Shown here: positions 22,140 to 35,100 of the stretch, piece after piece
How positions within the stretch are numbered: the stretch's first letter is position 1
How the letters are laid out: every line of letters starts with the position of its first letter
Assembly: GCA_021904315.1 (NCBI GenBank)
Contig: CM038908.1
Coordinates: 33,408,001 to 33,472,000 of the forward strand
From: Sphagnum magellanicum
Lineage: Eukaryota > Streptophyta > Sphagnopsida > Sphagnales > Sphagnaceae
Length of the DNA: 64,000 nucleotides
Direction of reading: 5' to 3'
Notes under the pieces: model-generated
Database searches by the model: none
Told to the model about the DNA's origin: nothing
The model's input: only the letters and a program-made list of their open reading frames with translations
Translations under genes and position numbers: made by a program

Positions 22140-24730
22140 CTGATTTTTAATTTCAAGCTTGTTCCAAATCTATCACATTTTTTGTAACTAAAACCTATTT
22201 GACAAAAGAAAACTATTATGAATAACCCCATGCAATTGTGGGGAGTGGACTCCAAGGAGATAACTCAAGGGGAAAAACATAAATCTTAAACCTAAACAAG
22301 ACTTGTGTAGGAACAACTTGCAAGATACAAATTTTTAAATCAAAGTTTAAACTAGGGTCTTGGAGGTTTTTTGTAGGCATAAACCACCCCTTCCATCTTC
22401 AATCATCAATGCATGATAAGATTTGAAATTTGACATTGAACAATGGAATCATTCATAATGCACAATGTGTTTGGCAAAACAAATCCAATATTCAAATATC
22501 TAACTTTCCCAAATTTAACAAATTTAAAACAAGATTGGGATTGCATGCATGATGTGGTGTGATTTGTACTTGTGAGCAATGAGCTTTGTATGGTCATCAG
22601 ATGAAAAAGAATTTTAATTATGGATTGAAGGGACAAGTTTATTCAAAGGATCAAGTTTCACCATCTTATAAGTTAAATATCCTTGTTCATAAGTTACAAG
22701 TAAATTATATTAATGTTGGTCATCCTTTGAATATGGAACAATGGACATTGTCACTTGTTTGATGCACATGAATTATGAATCAAATTCAACCTTTTAACCT
22801 ATAACTTACTTCCTTATTGAAATGAAGGACTAAGATGGAACACTTTGGTAATTTCAATAATCTTAATCATGCCAATCCAAGTGACTTGGTGGATATCATT
22901 GTCTTGACAATCCATTCACAAATATCACTTGTAGCAAATTTCCTAGCATCAAAGTGACAAAAATTTGATAAGTTAATATTTCCATGTTCACCCACTTTAA
23001 ACATTTGTCATCCACTAAGTGATAACATGAGCAATTAATTTTTGCATATTTTTTCACATTGATGAAATTTCACAATTTTGCCACTTAGATTCCTTTGAGG
23101 AAGTCATAGCATCATTGTCAAGATGAAAATTTGGTGAGCTTTCACCCAAAAAAGTCTTGGTTCACAAAATAGGGCAAAGTATAGAATATCAACAAATATT
23201 CTAATATGTAATAACATGACATAACAACAAACTTTTATTGCAAACAAGAGCATTGAAAAAATGGTCATCCACAACAATAAAAGGGGGGTAATGATCCTTT
23301 AGATTTTGATGTTCCCATGTATTCCATATGGGTTTTAACATGCACCAATGAAGTTCCCATTATGTTCACCAAGTTGTTCCCAATAACATCACACTTTATT
23401 CGACATCATATGCCCAAAGATATATCTCTTTTAACTTGTATTTGAGTAAAGGGGTCCATTCACAATTGAGGTACCAAAAAAGAGTGTCTAACTGAAAAAA
23501 GATTGCAAAGACAACTTTGGATTTTTGTTTGTTTTACATTATTATAATTGTAGTGGATTGTTGTATGCCAATAGATAAAATGATGTTTTTAAAAATTAAT
23601 AAAAATATTTTATAATAATTTGGATACTATGTTAATGTCCTTTAAAATCTTGTAAATTAAAAGAATCAAGTGTTTAAAGTACATTTAAAAAAAAAAGAAA
23701 TCAAAAGGAAAGTAGAAATCATACAATTGATTTCAAAAATTTTGTACAACAAAAACATGCCCCCTTCTATGAAAATACATGTTCATTGGATGAACTTGAT
23801 GAAAAACCAAATCATTCCAAAATTTCAAAGTTTTGAAATTTTGAAGGAAAGAGCTACAAGGCAAAGGACTCATTTTTAAAAACCATTTGATAAAAAATTT
23901 ATGTTTAATGAGTTCAAAATGTATAGTTGTGAATGCAAATCACATGTGAAGGAAATAAACATACCAAAAAACATGTTTGATTATCCATTGAAACTCAGTT
24001 TGAGATTTTTTGAGATTTTTTGCATGTTTGGCATTAAACTAAAATATTCATACACAATTATTTATGATTATGAAAAATCACCATTAGCACATGACTTATG
24101 TCATATTGAACTATTCAATTTTTCTCACTTAAGTTTGTTTCATTCTTAAGCTCTTTTGTCCTTTCTTGGTACCCCAACTGGAAATGGACCCAAAGGGGAA
24201 CTACAAATATTCTATCTTGGGAAACTGCAAAGTGTGAACAATGTTTTTTTATGGCCAATCAAAGTGGCCCATCATGAGAAAAAGTAATTTTGAATATGGG
24301 TGCACCTGCAACTCATTAACATGAATCACACATGACCATTATTTGTCAAACCCCAATTCCAATGGGCACACCCACAAGATCCCCAGGTTGAGTCTCACGA
24401 GGCCCAGAGCTAACCAGACCACTGTCATGCATTTTACCATTTCCTATATAGATTGTGTGACCCAGCATCAGCCAGTGCACCATCCAGAAAGTTGTTGAGA
24501 ATCAATTGTGGATGATCCACAACTTGGTAACCAAGCCTCTAAACCCTCCTACTTCCATCTCACATTACCTACATAACTGTTGTGCAAGTGGGTAAGTATC
24601 AGAGATTATAGATAGGGACTATAACTGGACTATGAAGGTAGGTAAGTAGGTAAGGCACTTGGTGCCTACTAGGTATGTAGATACAGGTGGATCGTTACTA
24701 CTTCCTAGTTAGAATGTCATGGTTTTCAGG
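22140..24730. other. AT-rich DNA, nothing recognised
   Basis: No open frame above 82 codons, no splice pattern and no transposase motif. Near 24,590-24,680 there is a cluster of GGTAAGTA/GTAGGTAAG words like the TAGG-type tracts found elsewhere in the window. Confidence 0.4.
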
Positions 24731-25000
24731 AGGCATTTTCTGTCTCTTTTTAATCCCCTTACAAGGCATAATGGACAGGTCTGCTTGGGTCTACCTGACC
24801 TAACCATAAAAATCCACACATACCCATTGTAGAAATTATGAAAACCATTACATTATGGAAAGGGCATTTTCTGTCTCTTTTTAATCCCCTTACAAGGCAT
24901 AATGGACAGGTAGACTTCTTTGGTCTACCCGACTAAACCATGATCCAAAATCCACACATACCCATCGCACGGAAATTTTGAAAATCATTACATTATGGAA
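24731..25000. repeat. Tandem duplication, about 130 bp, two copies
   Basis: Both copies open with GGCATTTTCTGTCTCTTTTT, go on with ATCCCCTTACAAGGCATAAT and GGACAGGT, then a TCTACC variable part, and end with AATCCACACATACCCAT and CATTACATTATGGAA. Copies start near 24,731 and 24,861. Few differences lie in the first half and more in the middle. Confidence 0.85.
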
Positions 25001-25199
25001 TGTGCGCTGTATAGGCCATTGAGCTTGTTTGACTGGCCATTAGGAAATTAAATGGCTTGCCCAAGTTCCTCACATCCACATTACCTGGCACAGCACCTTA
25101 CCCAGCACAATGGCCTGTACTTGGCAGTTCCATAATTCAATAACTTATCTAACTACTGTGATCAGCTATGGGATAGGAATACAACTAAATGTGTTTTTA

Positions 25200-26900
25200 C
25201 TGTGACGGCTTGTTTTGTGCATCTTTTGTCATACCCGGAGTTCCAAATGCTTGCCGATGCCAACACAGTCCACACAAGTAGCTAGTGTAGGGAGCGCGTT
25301 TCTAGGGAGATCAGTAGAAGGAAAACTCGTGACTACTTGTTTCTATGATGATCTGATCATTGATGCGCGTCCTTCCCAAATTGCAGCAGGTTGCAGCAGC
25401 CTTCATCAGTCGGTGATAGACGTGCCAGGGGGGTTAGTTTTCTTACCTATAACAAAAATGACGCCCAAATTCGTGACTGGTATGTGTAAGTTATACAAAC
25501 AGAATTTATTATCTTCACCGAGCATGATCAGGGCCCCATATAGTTTTAAGAGCCCCGGTAATAAGAACATGCCCAACGTCCCTGTATAGTAACCACTTTT
25601 TGGATGAAGATCTGTAGAAAATCACTGTGAGATTGCTTGGGGCCTGGAAAAATGCACATCTTACCAGGGTCTTCTTAGAGCGCTAGTAACAGGAAATGAC
25701 TGTTTCTCAGCAGTAAATGACTATTTCTCATTGGCCAACTGCAATGATTGGCCCAGTGAGAGTTAAATAGTCTCTCACTTTGTACAGTCCATCTTTTCAG
25801 GTTCACGGGTGAGGATAGGGGAGAAACTAAACAGTGCGCACTGGATGTGTTAAATACTCATAGAGGTCTGCTACCGTTGGGCATGCTCTAAGTAGCTTCT
25901 TGCTGCGCGCAATGCATGTAGACCTGCTGAACGGAATCTTCTTCACCACTGGTCGTGAATCGTGACTCGACATCGCAGATGCTAAAAAAGAAGAAGCAGA
26001 AGAAGAAGCATGTAAGAGTATATAATTTGGAAGCTGACAAGAATACAGACAGATGGTCGTGGATGCCTTTTGTACCTGTCGGTTGTCAGGAGACAAGCGG
26101 CACCAGGTTAACCACGTTTAGACGCCGCTTTTTGTAAAAGTCTTAACACCGGCCGGCTGGTGTGTCAGACCTGGTGAATCAATCTCTACCGATCTGCCCT
26201 AATTGCTTGCTTGCTTGCAAGCTCTCTCATTTTGAATCAGCGCCTAAATTCAAGCCGACCGTGTGGCATTGGAACCACCACACGCTTATTAGACACTCGA
26301 GCAGCTTGTCATCACGTTAACAGTCTAGCCGCTAGCGAACTAGCTAACTAGCGCCTTCCGGGCTACGGTGCTGAATTAGAAGTTTATTAGAGCGGGGGGT
26401 GTCTAGCCGGGTGTATGTAATAATTTTGAAGTAGCCTCATGAATGGGTTGTCTAAAACTGGATGCATATTTGATCTCATAGGAGTCATGGCATGTAGACT
26501 AGACGGGCCGACTAGACGAGGACGTTCGATCCACACCACAGTGAGCTTGTCCATTTGTGGCAGCGGAATGGCGCCGTCGTGCACCAGTACGTCAAGGCAA
26601 CGCCAGGTCCCGACTGTTGCGGATCAGCCAGTGGACGACGGCGGATCAGATCGTCGAGGTTTTTTCTTTTTAAATTTTTCTCTTAATAAATTTACACTGT
26701 ATGTCCATGAGGAGTACCCTACTAATTGCTGGCCAGCTTCGTAAAGGTGCGCATTATTGGCGGTGCTGTTCGATCCATGGTGATGCAGTAAGGGTATGGT
26801 CTCTGAGAGAGCCCAGCTCGCAAAGTTCGTAGGGGGTGTTTAATCGTCCTGCTCCCCCATCTGATCTGCCCGCAACGCGGTAGTGGGATATTCAGTCAGG
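25200..26900. other. CpG-bearing, GC-richer island
   Basis: CpG dinucleotides are dense here, for example CGGCCGG near 26,150, CGACGACGGCGG near 26,634 and GGCGCCGTCGTGC near 26,570. They are nearly absent for kilobases on both sides. In plant nuclear DNA with methylated repeats, a CpG-retaining stretch often marks an unmethylated gene start or a recent arrival. A GAAGAAG-type tract lies near 25,985-26,010. No product is recognised in either strand. Confidence 0.6.
25215..25589 (+). CDS. Unidentified open frame, 124 codons
   Basis: The frame has a balanced residue composition, unlike the Lys/Asn/Phe-rich chance frames elsewhere. It includes VGSAFLGRSVEGKLVTTCFY, then DDLIIDARPSQIAAG and PGGLVFLPITKMTPKFVTG. 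It has no clear membrane segment, no repeat and no motif I know. It lies at the left edge of the CpG-bearing island, which makes real coding more believable than for other small frames. Splice borders were not found. Confidence 0.3.
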   Translation: MCIFCHTRSSKCLPMPTQSTQVASVGSAFLGRSVEGKLVTTCFYDDLIIDARPSQIAAGCSSLHQSVIDVPGGLVFLPITKMTPKFVTGMCKLYKQNLLSSPSMIRAPYSFKSPGNKNMPNVPV

Positions 26901-27103
26901 CCGTAATTATCAACTCAGCATCAAATTGCTTCATAATTATGTGACGGTTTAACATCTATTGTTTCATCTTAAATTTGGAATTTTTGGCTTGTATGAAAAA
27001 CAAAAAAGTTATCCACATTATTGAAAGAAAAATATTCTGAAGTGAAATCCAATTTATTAACACCACAACATTGTTCGTGCAAATTACATGCAATAAGCCA
27101 GCA

Positions 27104-27293
27104 GGGTGAACCAGCACCTGCTTTGGTACCTTCGCCTTTTTAAGCGAGGCCTCTTATGAAGCCCAACAAATGTTAGACTTAAACTCAGAGACCCTAATAA
27201 TAGTCTAAGCTTGGGATACTTGTAATATTTAGAAATAAATTAAATGAATTTTGGGATTTTTACCATGGTACCAATGTGGGTGCTGGTTCACCC
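27104..27293. mobile_element. MITE, 190 bp, with 27 bp terminal inverted repeats
   Basis: The left end reads GGGTGAACCAGCACC and on to GGTACC. The right end (27,267-27,293) is its reverse complement, with about four mismatches in 27. The inside is non-coding and holds AACTCAGAGACCC. No target duplication is visible beside the ends, so the superfamily is open; an extra CA on the left would give a hAT-like CAGGG end. A second, truncated copy lies at 49,164-49,342. Confidence 0.85.
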
Positions 27294-27299
27294 AAGGCG

Positions 27300-27960
27300 T
27301 GTTAAGCTACAATGTTATCAGGTACCTTTAGTGTACATGATTTCTTGATGCAAAATGCCCTTCAAGCTTCAAAACCAAGGGTCGATTTGCACTTGAGTGG
27401 TTGGACAATGGCCTATAAAATTTCATGGTGCCGCACATTTTGCATGAGACCATGGTAAGTCCCATGAGCCATGGCTCAAAAGCCATTGTCCCTCACGTAA
27501 ACCCAAATTTAATCAAAGAACAGACTCTAGGAAACCTCATTAATCGTAATTTTTTGTTTGGGGAGGGAAAGGAGGGGGGGAGATTAAGCCACCAAAAGAT
27601 TCTTTCAACTTCAACTTTTAAAAATTCACTGAAACTTTGGTTCTCACTTTTTGGTTGCCATGGGCTGCCACAAGTCCCATTAGGCCAACCTCTTTGAGGT
27701 ATGGCTCAAAATATGGCCCTAAGTTCCGAGGCGACATTAATCCACTTCATCCATGTAGGATTCCATTTGGTTTACACAGGCAGTATGGACTAGATGGACC
27801 AATGAGTGATTAAAAACTTCAATGGGCCATCGCCCAACTGCTTCCCTGCTGAGAAATCCATGTGACTTCTGAAAGCATAGCTAATCATCATTATCACAAC
27901 TAAACTCTGGGATCCGATTCTAAGATCTTCTTGAGGTTAGGAATGCCTTTATCTTCAATG
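27300..27960. other. Intergenic DNA, nothing recognised
   Basis: A 90-codon frame (27425-27697) crosses repeated ATGGCTCAAA and CCCAT words and looks like chance. No splice or RNA signal is seen. Confidence 0.4.
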
Positions 27961-27973
27961 GATATGTAAGTAG

Positions 27974-28076
27974 TTGATATCTATCTTGATGTCAATGTAC
28001 GCTACACATCTACCCATGCTGTTCCCTATACACCCACTCACCCTATGTACCACACCAACATCAAGATAGATATCAA
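27974..28076. repeat. Perfect 19 bp inverted repeat with 65 bp loop
   Basis: TTGATATCTATCTTGATGT at 27,974-27,992 is exactly complementary to ACATCAAGATAGATATCAA at 28,058-28,076. Weak pairing may extend outward through TATGTAA and TTTTACA. The size fits either a tiny foldback element or a hairpin RNA precursor. Nothing shows transcription. Confidence 0.7.
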
Positions 28077-28309
28077 AAACATTTTACACAACCCTCCTGA
28101 ATATGATCTACCAAATCAACATCACTTGCCAACAAAATGGTTTTGGATCTGCTAACATAGCAGGTTCATGTAGTTGTGTAATTTGTTATTTGTCTCATCT
28201 TGAGAGGAAATTTTTTATAGTTGTATCTATGATGATGAAGTATGTTTGGAAAATGCACCAGATATTGTTTCAGTTCTTGATAATTATTATGCAAAATCAT
28301 GCATAACCA

Positions 28310-29185
28310 GCTATCCCATTCTAGCACCTCCACCACATCTTCAGTAACTATGGTTCACCCAATGTTGTTGTAGCTGCATTGACAAATGTGGATGACTTAT
28401 GCCATGACTTAAGTAGTCACTATTTGATTAAACATGTTTATTAAATGAACACAATTTCAATAGGAGAAACAAAAAGAAGATAAAAGAAGAAACTTGAATT
28501 GGACATACACTCAATACCTACAACCAAAGCATAAAACATCTACATTGCAAATGATCAAGAGGGATTTCAACAACTACTTGATAGTGTCAAGGGAAGAGGA
28601 TGTTTAAGTCCTCAATGCAACATTGACATCACAAACAAAAAAATTGGCCTTGCCATTTTGAGTTCTTCCCTTGGCAAACAAATGTGAGCATCATCATTAT
28701 CATCAAAAGTATTTTGATTTGTTTGTCAACACTTGTGTTGCAACCATGTTAATTGCAAGAGTTAGTTGAAAAAATACCACAACCAAATAATTTTCAATGA
28801 ATGCAAAAACAAACTTAAACCTATGTCAAATCACACTCATTTACAATAATCTAAAACAAGGTCAGAAGGTATTAAAAAAAACTTTAATATGATTTTATTT
28901 CAAGAATGGAAACTTTGGACATGCACTATGAGAAATCATGTCTATTGGAACCACATTGCCTTACAACTAAAGCTTCAAAAGAACTAATATACAACTACAC
29001 TACAATTAGAACATGAAAATATGAACAATTAATACATAAAATGTCACATTAGAAAATCAACAAGTTGTATTATACTTGCAATTTAGTTGTAAATGGACAC
29101 TTATACAATGCAATGTACATATCATATGACACATCTTCAAACTCCTTGATGGATTCAACAACAAGTCCAAAAGGTGAAAACAACA
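28310..29185. other. AT-rich DNA, nothing recognised
   Basis: Only short frames and A/T runs. No splice, RNA or transposon signal. Confidence 0.4.
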
Positions 29186-29189
29186 AAAG

Positions 29190-30045
29190 GATAAGGAGTT
29201 GGGGCACATTCCTTGGCTCGCAACACTTTGGGGTAAAAGGTGTGCTAGAGCTTCGGGATGGGGACTAGGAAGAGTGACAAGCAAATCAATTACTCACATG
29301 GACCTACACAAACCAAACAACAAGTTGGTTAATGCGTAGTTGGAGCACTTTTGATACATGGACAAACCACATGCAAACATAGATTCACCACGGCCTAGAC
29401 TTGGGGGAAGCCACCACCTTCCCCCTTATAATATTCTCTGTGCCTGGCCATAGGGTTAACACCCAAATGTAATTTTGTCTCGGGACTCTCAAGTTGGAAT
29501 CCCAAAATTCCTAAAATTGAAACTTTCATGACTTTGGAGGCCCATAACTTTGTGTGAAAACCTCTGATTGAAGTGAGGTTTAAAGAAATGTTTTAGCTCT
29601 TGTTGAGAGCTTTCCAACAGTATGTGGCACGGCACCTTCACACAAGGAAATCAGGGAAATTCTCAATTTTTAATGGTCGGGAGTCAAATTAACAATTTGA
29701 TTCGTGGCCCTTCTTTTTGTGATAATTCATGTTTTTAAGTGCCCAAATGGGTCATGCGATCCCAATTTAACTATTTACGTTCTAAGAGTTTTCCAATGGT
29801 ATAAGAAACTTTTTAATCCAATGAATTTTGACCCTTACAATTACCTTTTGAAGATTCGAAAATCCATCAGGACTCCAATTCCCAAAGTGGGAGTTCACTT
29901 GGGAGTGTGAGGGTTCATTCCCTCACATTTTCCTACACTCCCGGGAACATGAAATGTGACTCCCAAACTTCATTCTTGGCCCACACATTTGCCAACCTTT
30001 ACTTTGGTCACGAGTCCAAGGTTAAAATTGCGACATCATATATGT
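29190..30045. repeat. Dispersed repeat family A, copy 1 (diverged)
   Basis: This stretch aligns end to end with 38,225-39,010. Shared landmarks in order are GGGGCAC, GGACTAGGAAGAG, CAACAAGTTGGTTA, CACCACGGCC, GGGGGAAGCCACCACCTTCC, GTATTCTCTGTG-like text, TTGAGAGCTTTCCAAC and GGTCGGGAGTCAAA. Its last part also resembles 43,180-43,255. No coding motif, LTR-type end or terminal inverted repeat was identified, so the class is unknown. Confidence 0.75.
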
Positions 30046-30259
30046 GCATGTAATCAATCATGTTTGACCTTTTGGTAAGTTACACTTTAGTTGTGAATGA
30101 CAATTACATTACAATTATTGTAAATGCAACACCCAATCAACAACTAATATACAATTTTGATACAAATAATCATGGCACGTGTACACATTTCCACTACCAT
30201 TAGATATGAAATTTGCAATTAGTTATCAATTATGATTCCTATTGATACAACTAGTTATG

Positions 30260-31070
30260 ACATTGTGTTGCCATTATAAAATTACTATTTTTCCATTATT
30301 TTCTGATTATTGTTTAACTATTAATAAGTTAATAACTAAACAAATTCATATTTAGTCCTTAATATTTAATAATAATTCTTTTCAACACGTTATTAACTAT
30401 TACATATTTATTAATATTTATTGATTAATTTGAAAAAATCAATCTAATTCGGACAATTAGTTTGTTAATTCACCCAAATAATTAAATAACTATTTAATTT
30501 TCTCAATTAAACCAACTCACGAAAAAATTATTTCAAATAATTAATCATCAATAAATTTTTTAAATAATCAATTATTTGATAATTGTGTGTTGTACCCAAT
30601 TTCGTATTTTATATTTAGTAACTAATCATTTTAATTAATTTTTAAATATTAAATATTAATTAATACACAATTTAATTAATTATTATGAACTAAATAATTA
30701 GGTATTAATATGAATTAATTAGTTTAATTCATGTAATGAGTTTGTTAATTAATTTAGATAATATATGAAGAATTATTTGAATTCAGATAAATAAATATCA
30801 GAATTAAATTTCTAAATAATTATCAAAATTCACTAACTAACTAATTATCTGAATTAAAAAAATCAATTTTAATAACTAGTTCAAATTAATTATTCAAATT
30901 TTATCTAAATTCATATCATTAGTTTTTTTGATAACTAACTAATTAATTGTTTAAATTAAAGTTATTAATTAAAAAAAATTTAAATGACTATTTAGATCAT
31001 TAATTCACCTATATTATTATCAAATAATTACTTATTTAGTTGTACAATTTACATAATTAAAAATAAACAC
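30260..31070. other. Extremely AT-rich stretch built on AATTAATTA-like words
   Basis: Guanine and cytosine are very scarce for about 800 bases, and AATTAATTA, ACTAACTAATTA and TTAATTAATT words recur in irregular order. The run is long enough to act as a DNA-unwinding or matrix-attachment stretch, but no such role is shown. There are no open frames of note. Confidence 0.7.
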
Positions 31071-31336
31071 AAGGAATGTGGGAAAATCTTTTTTTAGTTA
31101 TAACCCAATTTGCAACTAATGTGCAACTAAAAGATTTAGCCCATCATTTTCGGCCTTGAATCTTATTGCACAAACTATACAAAGAAGGTGTTTTTTCTTG
31201 TGTCCCCACATTAAAATACATTTGTTAATTTGGGATGAGCTCAAAAAAGCTTAACCCTAAAGAAAAAACATAAAATAAAATAAAAATATTTTCATTGCTA
31301 CTTTTCAATTCACCTACAATTTTATTGTCCTATCTT

Positions 31337-31440
31337 CCTTTCTACCTTCCTACCTACTTGCCTACCTAGGTAAGTAAGTATCTAATTCTACTTTTTTACC
31401 TACCTACTTACCTATGCCTATGTATTGACCTACCTAAATA
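31337..31440. repeat. TACC/GTAA tetranucleotide-type tract
   Basis: CTACCTTCCTACCTACTTGC passes into TACCTAGGTAAGTAAGTA and on to ACCTACCTACTTACC. The same word set appears near 24,600-24,680 and 59,229-59,740, so one kind of tetranucleotide repeat has arisen or spread several times here. Confidence 0.75.
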
Positions 31441-31914
31441 TTTGAATAGATTTGTTTTTCAAATTTCAATTAATATGCCACATGACAAATTTTGAATGTG
31501 CAAGGTACCACAATTTGAAACCATTATAAATGAATAATCATAATGGATTGTGGAGATCAATATTTCAAAATTTTATTTTTTCACCCAAAAATTCCCATAG
31601 TGCCACATGTTAGATTTTGATGGATTGATCAAAAATGATGTTCACATAACATTACCATGGTAGTTGTAAATTAGTTGAATTAAAGTTACACAATAGTTGT
31701 TCTTACATAATTGTAATTAAGTTGCATGAGTTGCATATGTATATGGTTTCACATATGATGTTATCACTTGTTTGATAACATTCATGCTTGTAAAAATACA
31801 TTGAATTGCAAATGAGTTACAAATGGTCATTTTCTCATAATGACGTGGAACAAAAAGAACAAGCTTAAAGGATAAGGTCATATTTAATATTTGTGTTGAA
31901 CACAACCATAAACA

Positions 31915-32165
31915 TTTCCGTGGCCCACTTTGTGTGGAACCTTTTTAAACACCTTTCTAAATGTCCATTATGCATGAAAAGTGGATGGTAGTGGATTAAA
32001 AACATAAATTCAATGAAATGTGGATAGAAATGAATGAATTTCATCCATGATGATGAACTAAATTAAATGGAATAATCCAAAAATTATAACTAATTATGAA
32101 AATGTTAATATTTGTTTAATGTTATACATTGGGTAGGTTACAAAATGTTATCAATGACATCACCT
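31915..32165. repeat. Dispersed repeat family B, copy 1
   Basis: The sequence shares with 44,030-44,290, in the same order, AACCTTTTTNAACACC, CATTATG or ATAATGGATGAAAAG, a TTTCATCCAT block, AATTATAAC or AATTAATTG, TTACAAAATGTTATC or GAAATGTTATC, and CAATGACAT or CATGACAT. Weaker kin lie near 33,610-33,850. The class is unknown. Confidence 0.6.
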
Positions 32166-32169
32166 TCGC

Positions 32170-35100
32170 TTATGGTGATGAATCCCATGAAAAGTGACCT
32201 TGGGCTTGCTTGTTTATATCATTGGTGGAATTTTGCACCTTCTCAAGGGCATTTGAAAAATGCAAGTGGCTAGTTCCCATGTACATTCACATCGTAGCCA
32301 TAGATAAAATAATTTAATTAAAGATGATAGAATTTTTAATCAAGAATTTCCTCCACTTCATATTTTTTCACCATTGATTTCAATTAGCAAGCGTCATTTA
32401 AAAAAAGTTCCTAAGGTAATGTTTCAAAAAAATATGAAACACAAAATGGATGTCATTAGCATGAAAAAAACTATGACCAAGGAATTTCTAATGTGCACAA
32501 GAAAGGATAAACTATATCAAAAACAAAAAAAAAGCTTAAACTTAAGTCCAAGCATGAAACATGATAATTTAAAACAAAAAATGACATATGTGAAGAAAAC
32601 TCAAATTATATTCAAACATGAAAAGATTGGATTAGGAAAGAAAAGTGCAATAAGGCTACATCATAAGGTCATATCTTAGACTAGTATAATGAACATATTA
32701 CATGTAAATCGGGGGGGGGGCACGGGGTATCTCTATACTTTTGACAGACCGAACTCAAAGAAGTTTCCATAAAAGCTTGCATATGCCCTTGGAGGGACAC
32801 ACTATGTTAAATTTTCTCACTACATGTATCAAAGAGGGTGTTATTGGGGGATATTATGTGAAGGAACTTTAATGTTTCCATCTTATTATCATTTAAGTTC
32901 ACAATATTCACATATTTAAATTACCTTAATATTAATTTAAATTGTATGTTGACATTGGATTTGGGCACCATATATCTAATGGAATTTTAGTTGTAGTTGA
33001 AAGTGTGAGGAATGATGAAAGAAAAAAGGTGATTACATGCGATAAGAAAAAATCATTCAAACTCAAATTTAATTGTAAAAACATGTTAACAAAAAAATTA
33101 GTACTATATCATAATATTTTAAATGATGAAAACCATGTTTAACACTTACAAAATCATTACAAACATTGGGCATTGGATTTGTTTCCATGGAAAAAAAATG
33201 AAGTTTTGGGTTTTAGAATCAATGTAAAAGGCATGTTTTATAACCCAAATAAGTGCACCACTAAGTTGATGCAATTAGGTTTTCATCACCTCATTATCTT
33301 GACTAAATGAATACCACCTCGTTAGTGCTACCTCCTCTACTTTGAACGTTAAGTATAAATAACACACTTTCCATTCTATTGATTGAACTTGTATTGACAA
33401 CTTTAATACTTAAATCATTTTGTACATATGTTATATTTTTTTCAAATGCCTATAAATAATGTATACTTTATATTAGCTATATTTGAATTTTGAGACTAAA
33501 CATAACCTTATACAACGAACATTGAATTATTATTTTTACCTAACAATCAAAATATGGAACATTATATATTTATTCACATGGTTTTCAATTACAATGGAAA
33601 ATGTTCCTTAGAGCATATGGCCCATTGTCCACTGAACTTTCTTGATAACCTTGAACCTAAAAGCCTATTATGAATTATTATAAATGAAAATCATCTATTA
33701 TGAATGAAAACTAGATGAATTTATCCATTATCAATCAAATGTGAGTGGATTGGCAATGAAACCTTCATATACTTAGCCCACTATCCAAGGAACCTTTTTG
33801 AACACTAATTTGCAACTATTTATTACAAATGAAAAATCATAACATCAAAATGTGTCTTTGATGATTACATTTGTACAACTACATATTCAATTGAAACATG
33901 TTTTGGTGTTATTAATGGATGAATTTGGTGGATGAATTTCATCCATGACCAACAAGCTAAGTGAAATGATATTATATTATTTAATATTTAATCATAAATA
34001 TCCTAATAAATGTTTGAAAGATTGCATGTTCTTGATATATATCAACAAAGCTTGACTTGGTCTTTAATCTTGAAGTTTTATTATCATTTATGATTATTCA
34101 TCAACATTTTACTTATATTATTTTTGTGTGCCTTCAAGATGAGACATAATTGATGTCTGCATGTTTGTCAACCACGTGCTGCCCACCTTTCAACTATGAA
34201 GCATAAAATAATGTTGGTAGGTTTTGGGATTTAAGTAGGTTAAGGTTTTAATTATAAGTCAACCTATAGGGTCTTTAAACAAAAGTTGTCAAATTATCTC
34301 GGAACCACCATTAAAATTTGATTAATGGATTGACCTTTGTACAAAATTGAATTAAAACCTACACCAAAGGTGTTACCCCATTTTGATAGGTTTAGTTAAT
34401 TCTTTGGGTACATAAATACAATTTCATAAAAGAAAACTATAAGCTTGGCTCGACATTATATGCAAGTTATTGCAATTTGATTGGTTATACATAATTCATA
34501 TTACACAATTTCTATTTTGAATTGTGCACACTATTGGAATAAACTAGTACTACACCCAAAAAATTGGGTTTAGTCATGTGTAATGAAGATGGAACCGAAC
34601 TTGGTCTTAAATTGAATTAGCTTTAAAAAAAAATTGCAAATTACTAGAATCACAAGTTTTAAAAATCCAAAAAATTAATTTCAATATCATATTAAAGGTT
34701 TCACAAAAACCAAAGAAAAGAAGGTTCCTTTTGAAATTAAAAAGTAGACAACATTAATATAAATCATGATTTGCAACTAAATTTGTTTATTTTTAAACAA
34801 ATGCATTGCATTATTATGTGCAAATCCTAGTACCATGGACAAGATGCCTAAATAATCATATTGAAGATAATTGGTTGTGCATTGTAAATATTGTACTCCA
34901 AAACTTGACTCATTGTGCTTCTATTTGTTCATTTGTTTTAAGGATGGAAAGCTAAAGCTCTTTTGACCTTCACACCTAGTGGTTCAAAAGAGCATATTCC
35001 AAAATGTAGATGCAAAATAAAGTCCATGATTGAAAATACTTATGGAAGACATGATATTGGAAAACATGATTCTAAAAATATCAAAGTTTTTATTTTGCTA

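Noticed and set aside
27104-27293. tRNA-derived SINE
   Set aside because: A GTTCAAATC-like box B can be read, but the order with any box A is wrong and the inverted ends identify a MITE.
32701-32730. G-quadruplex from the G-run near 32,711
   Set aside because: It is a single homopolymer run with one short neighbour; four proper G-tracts are not present.
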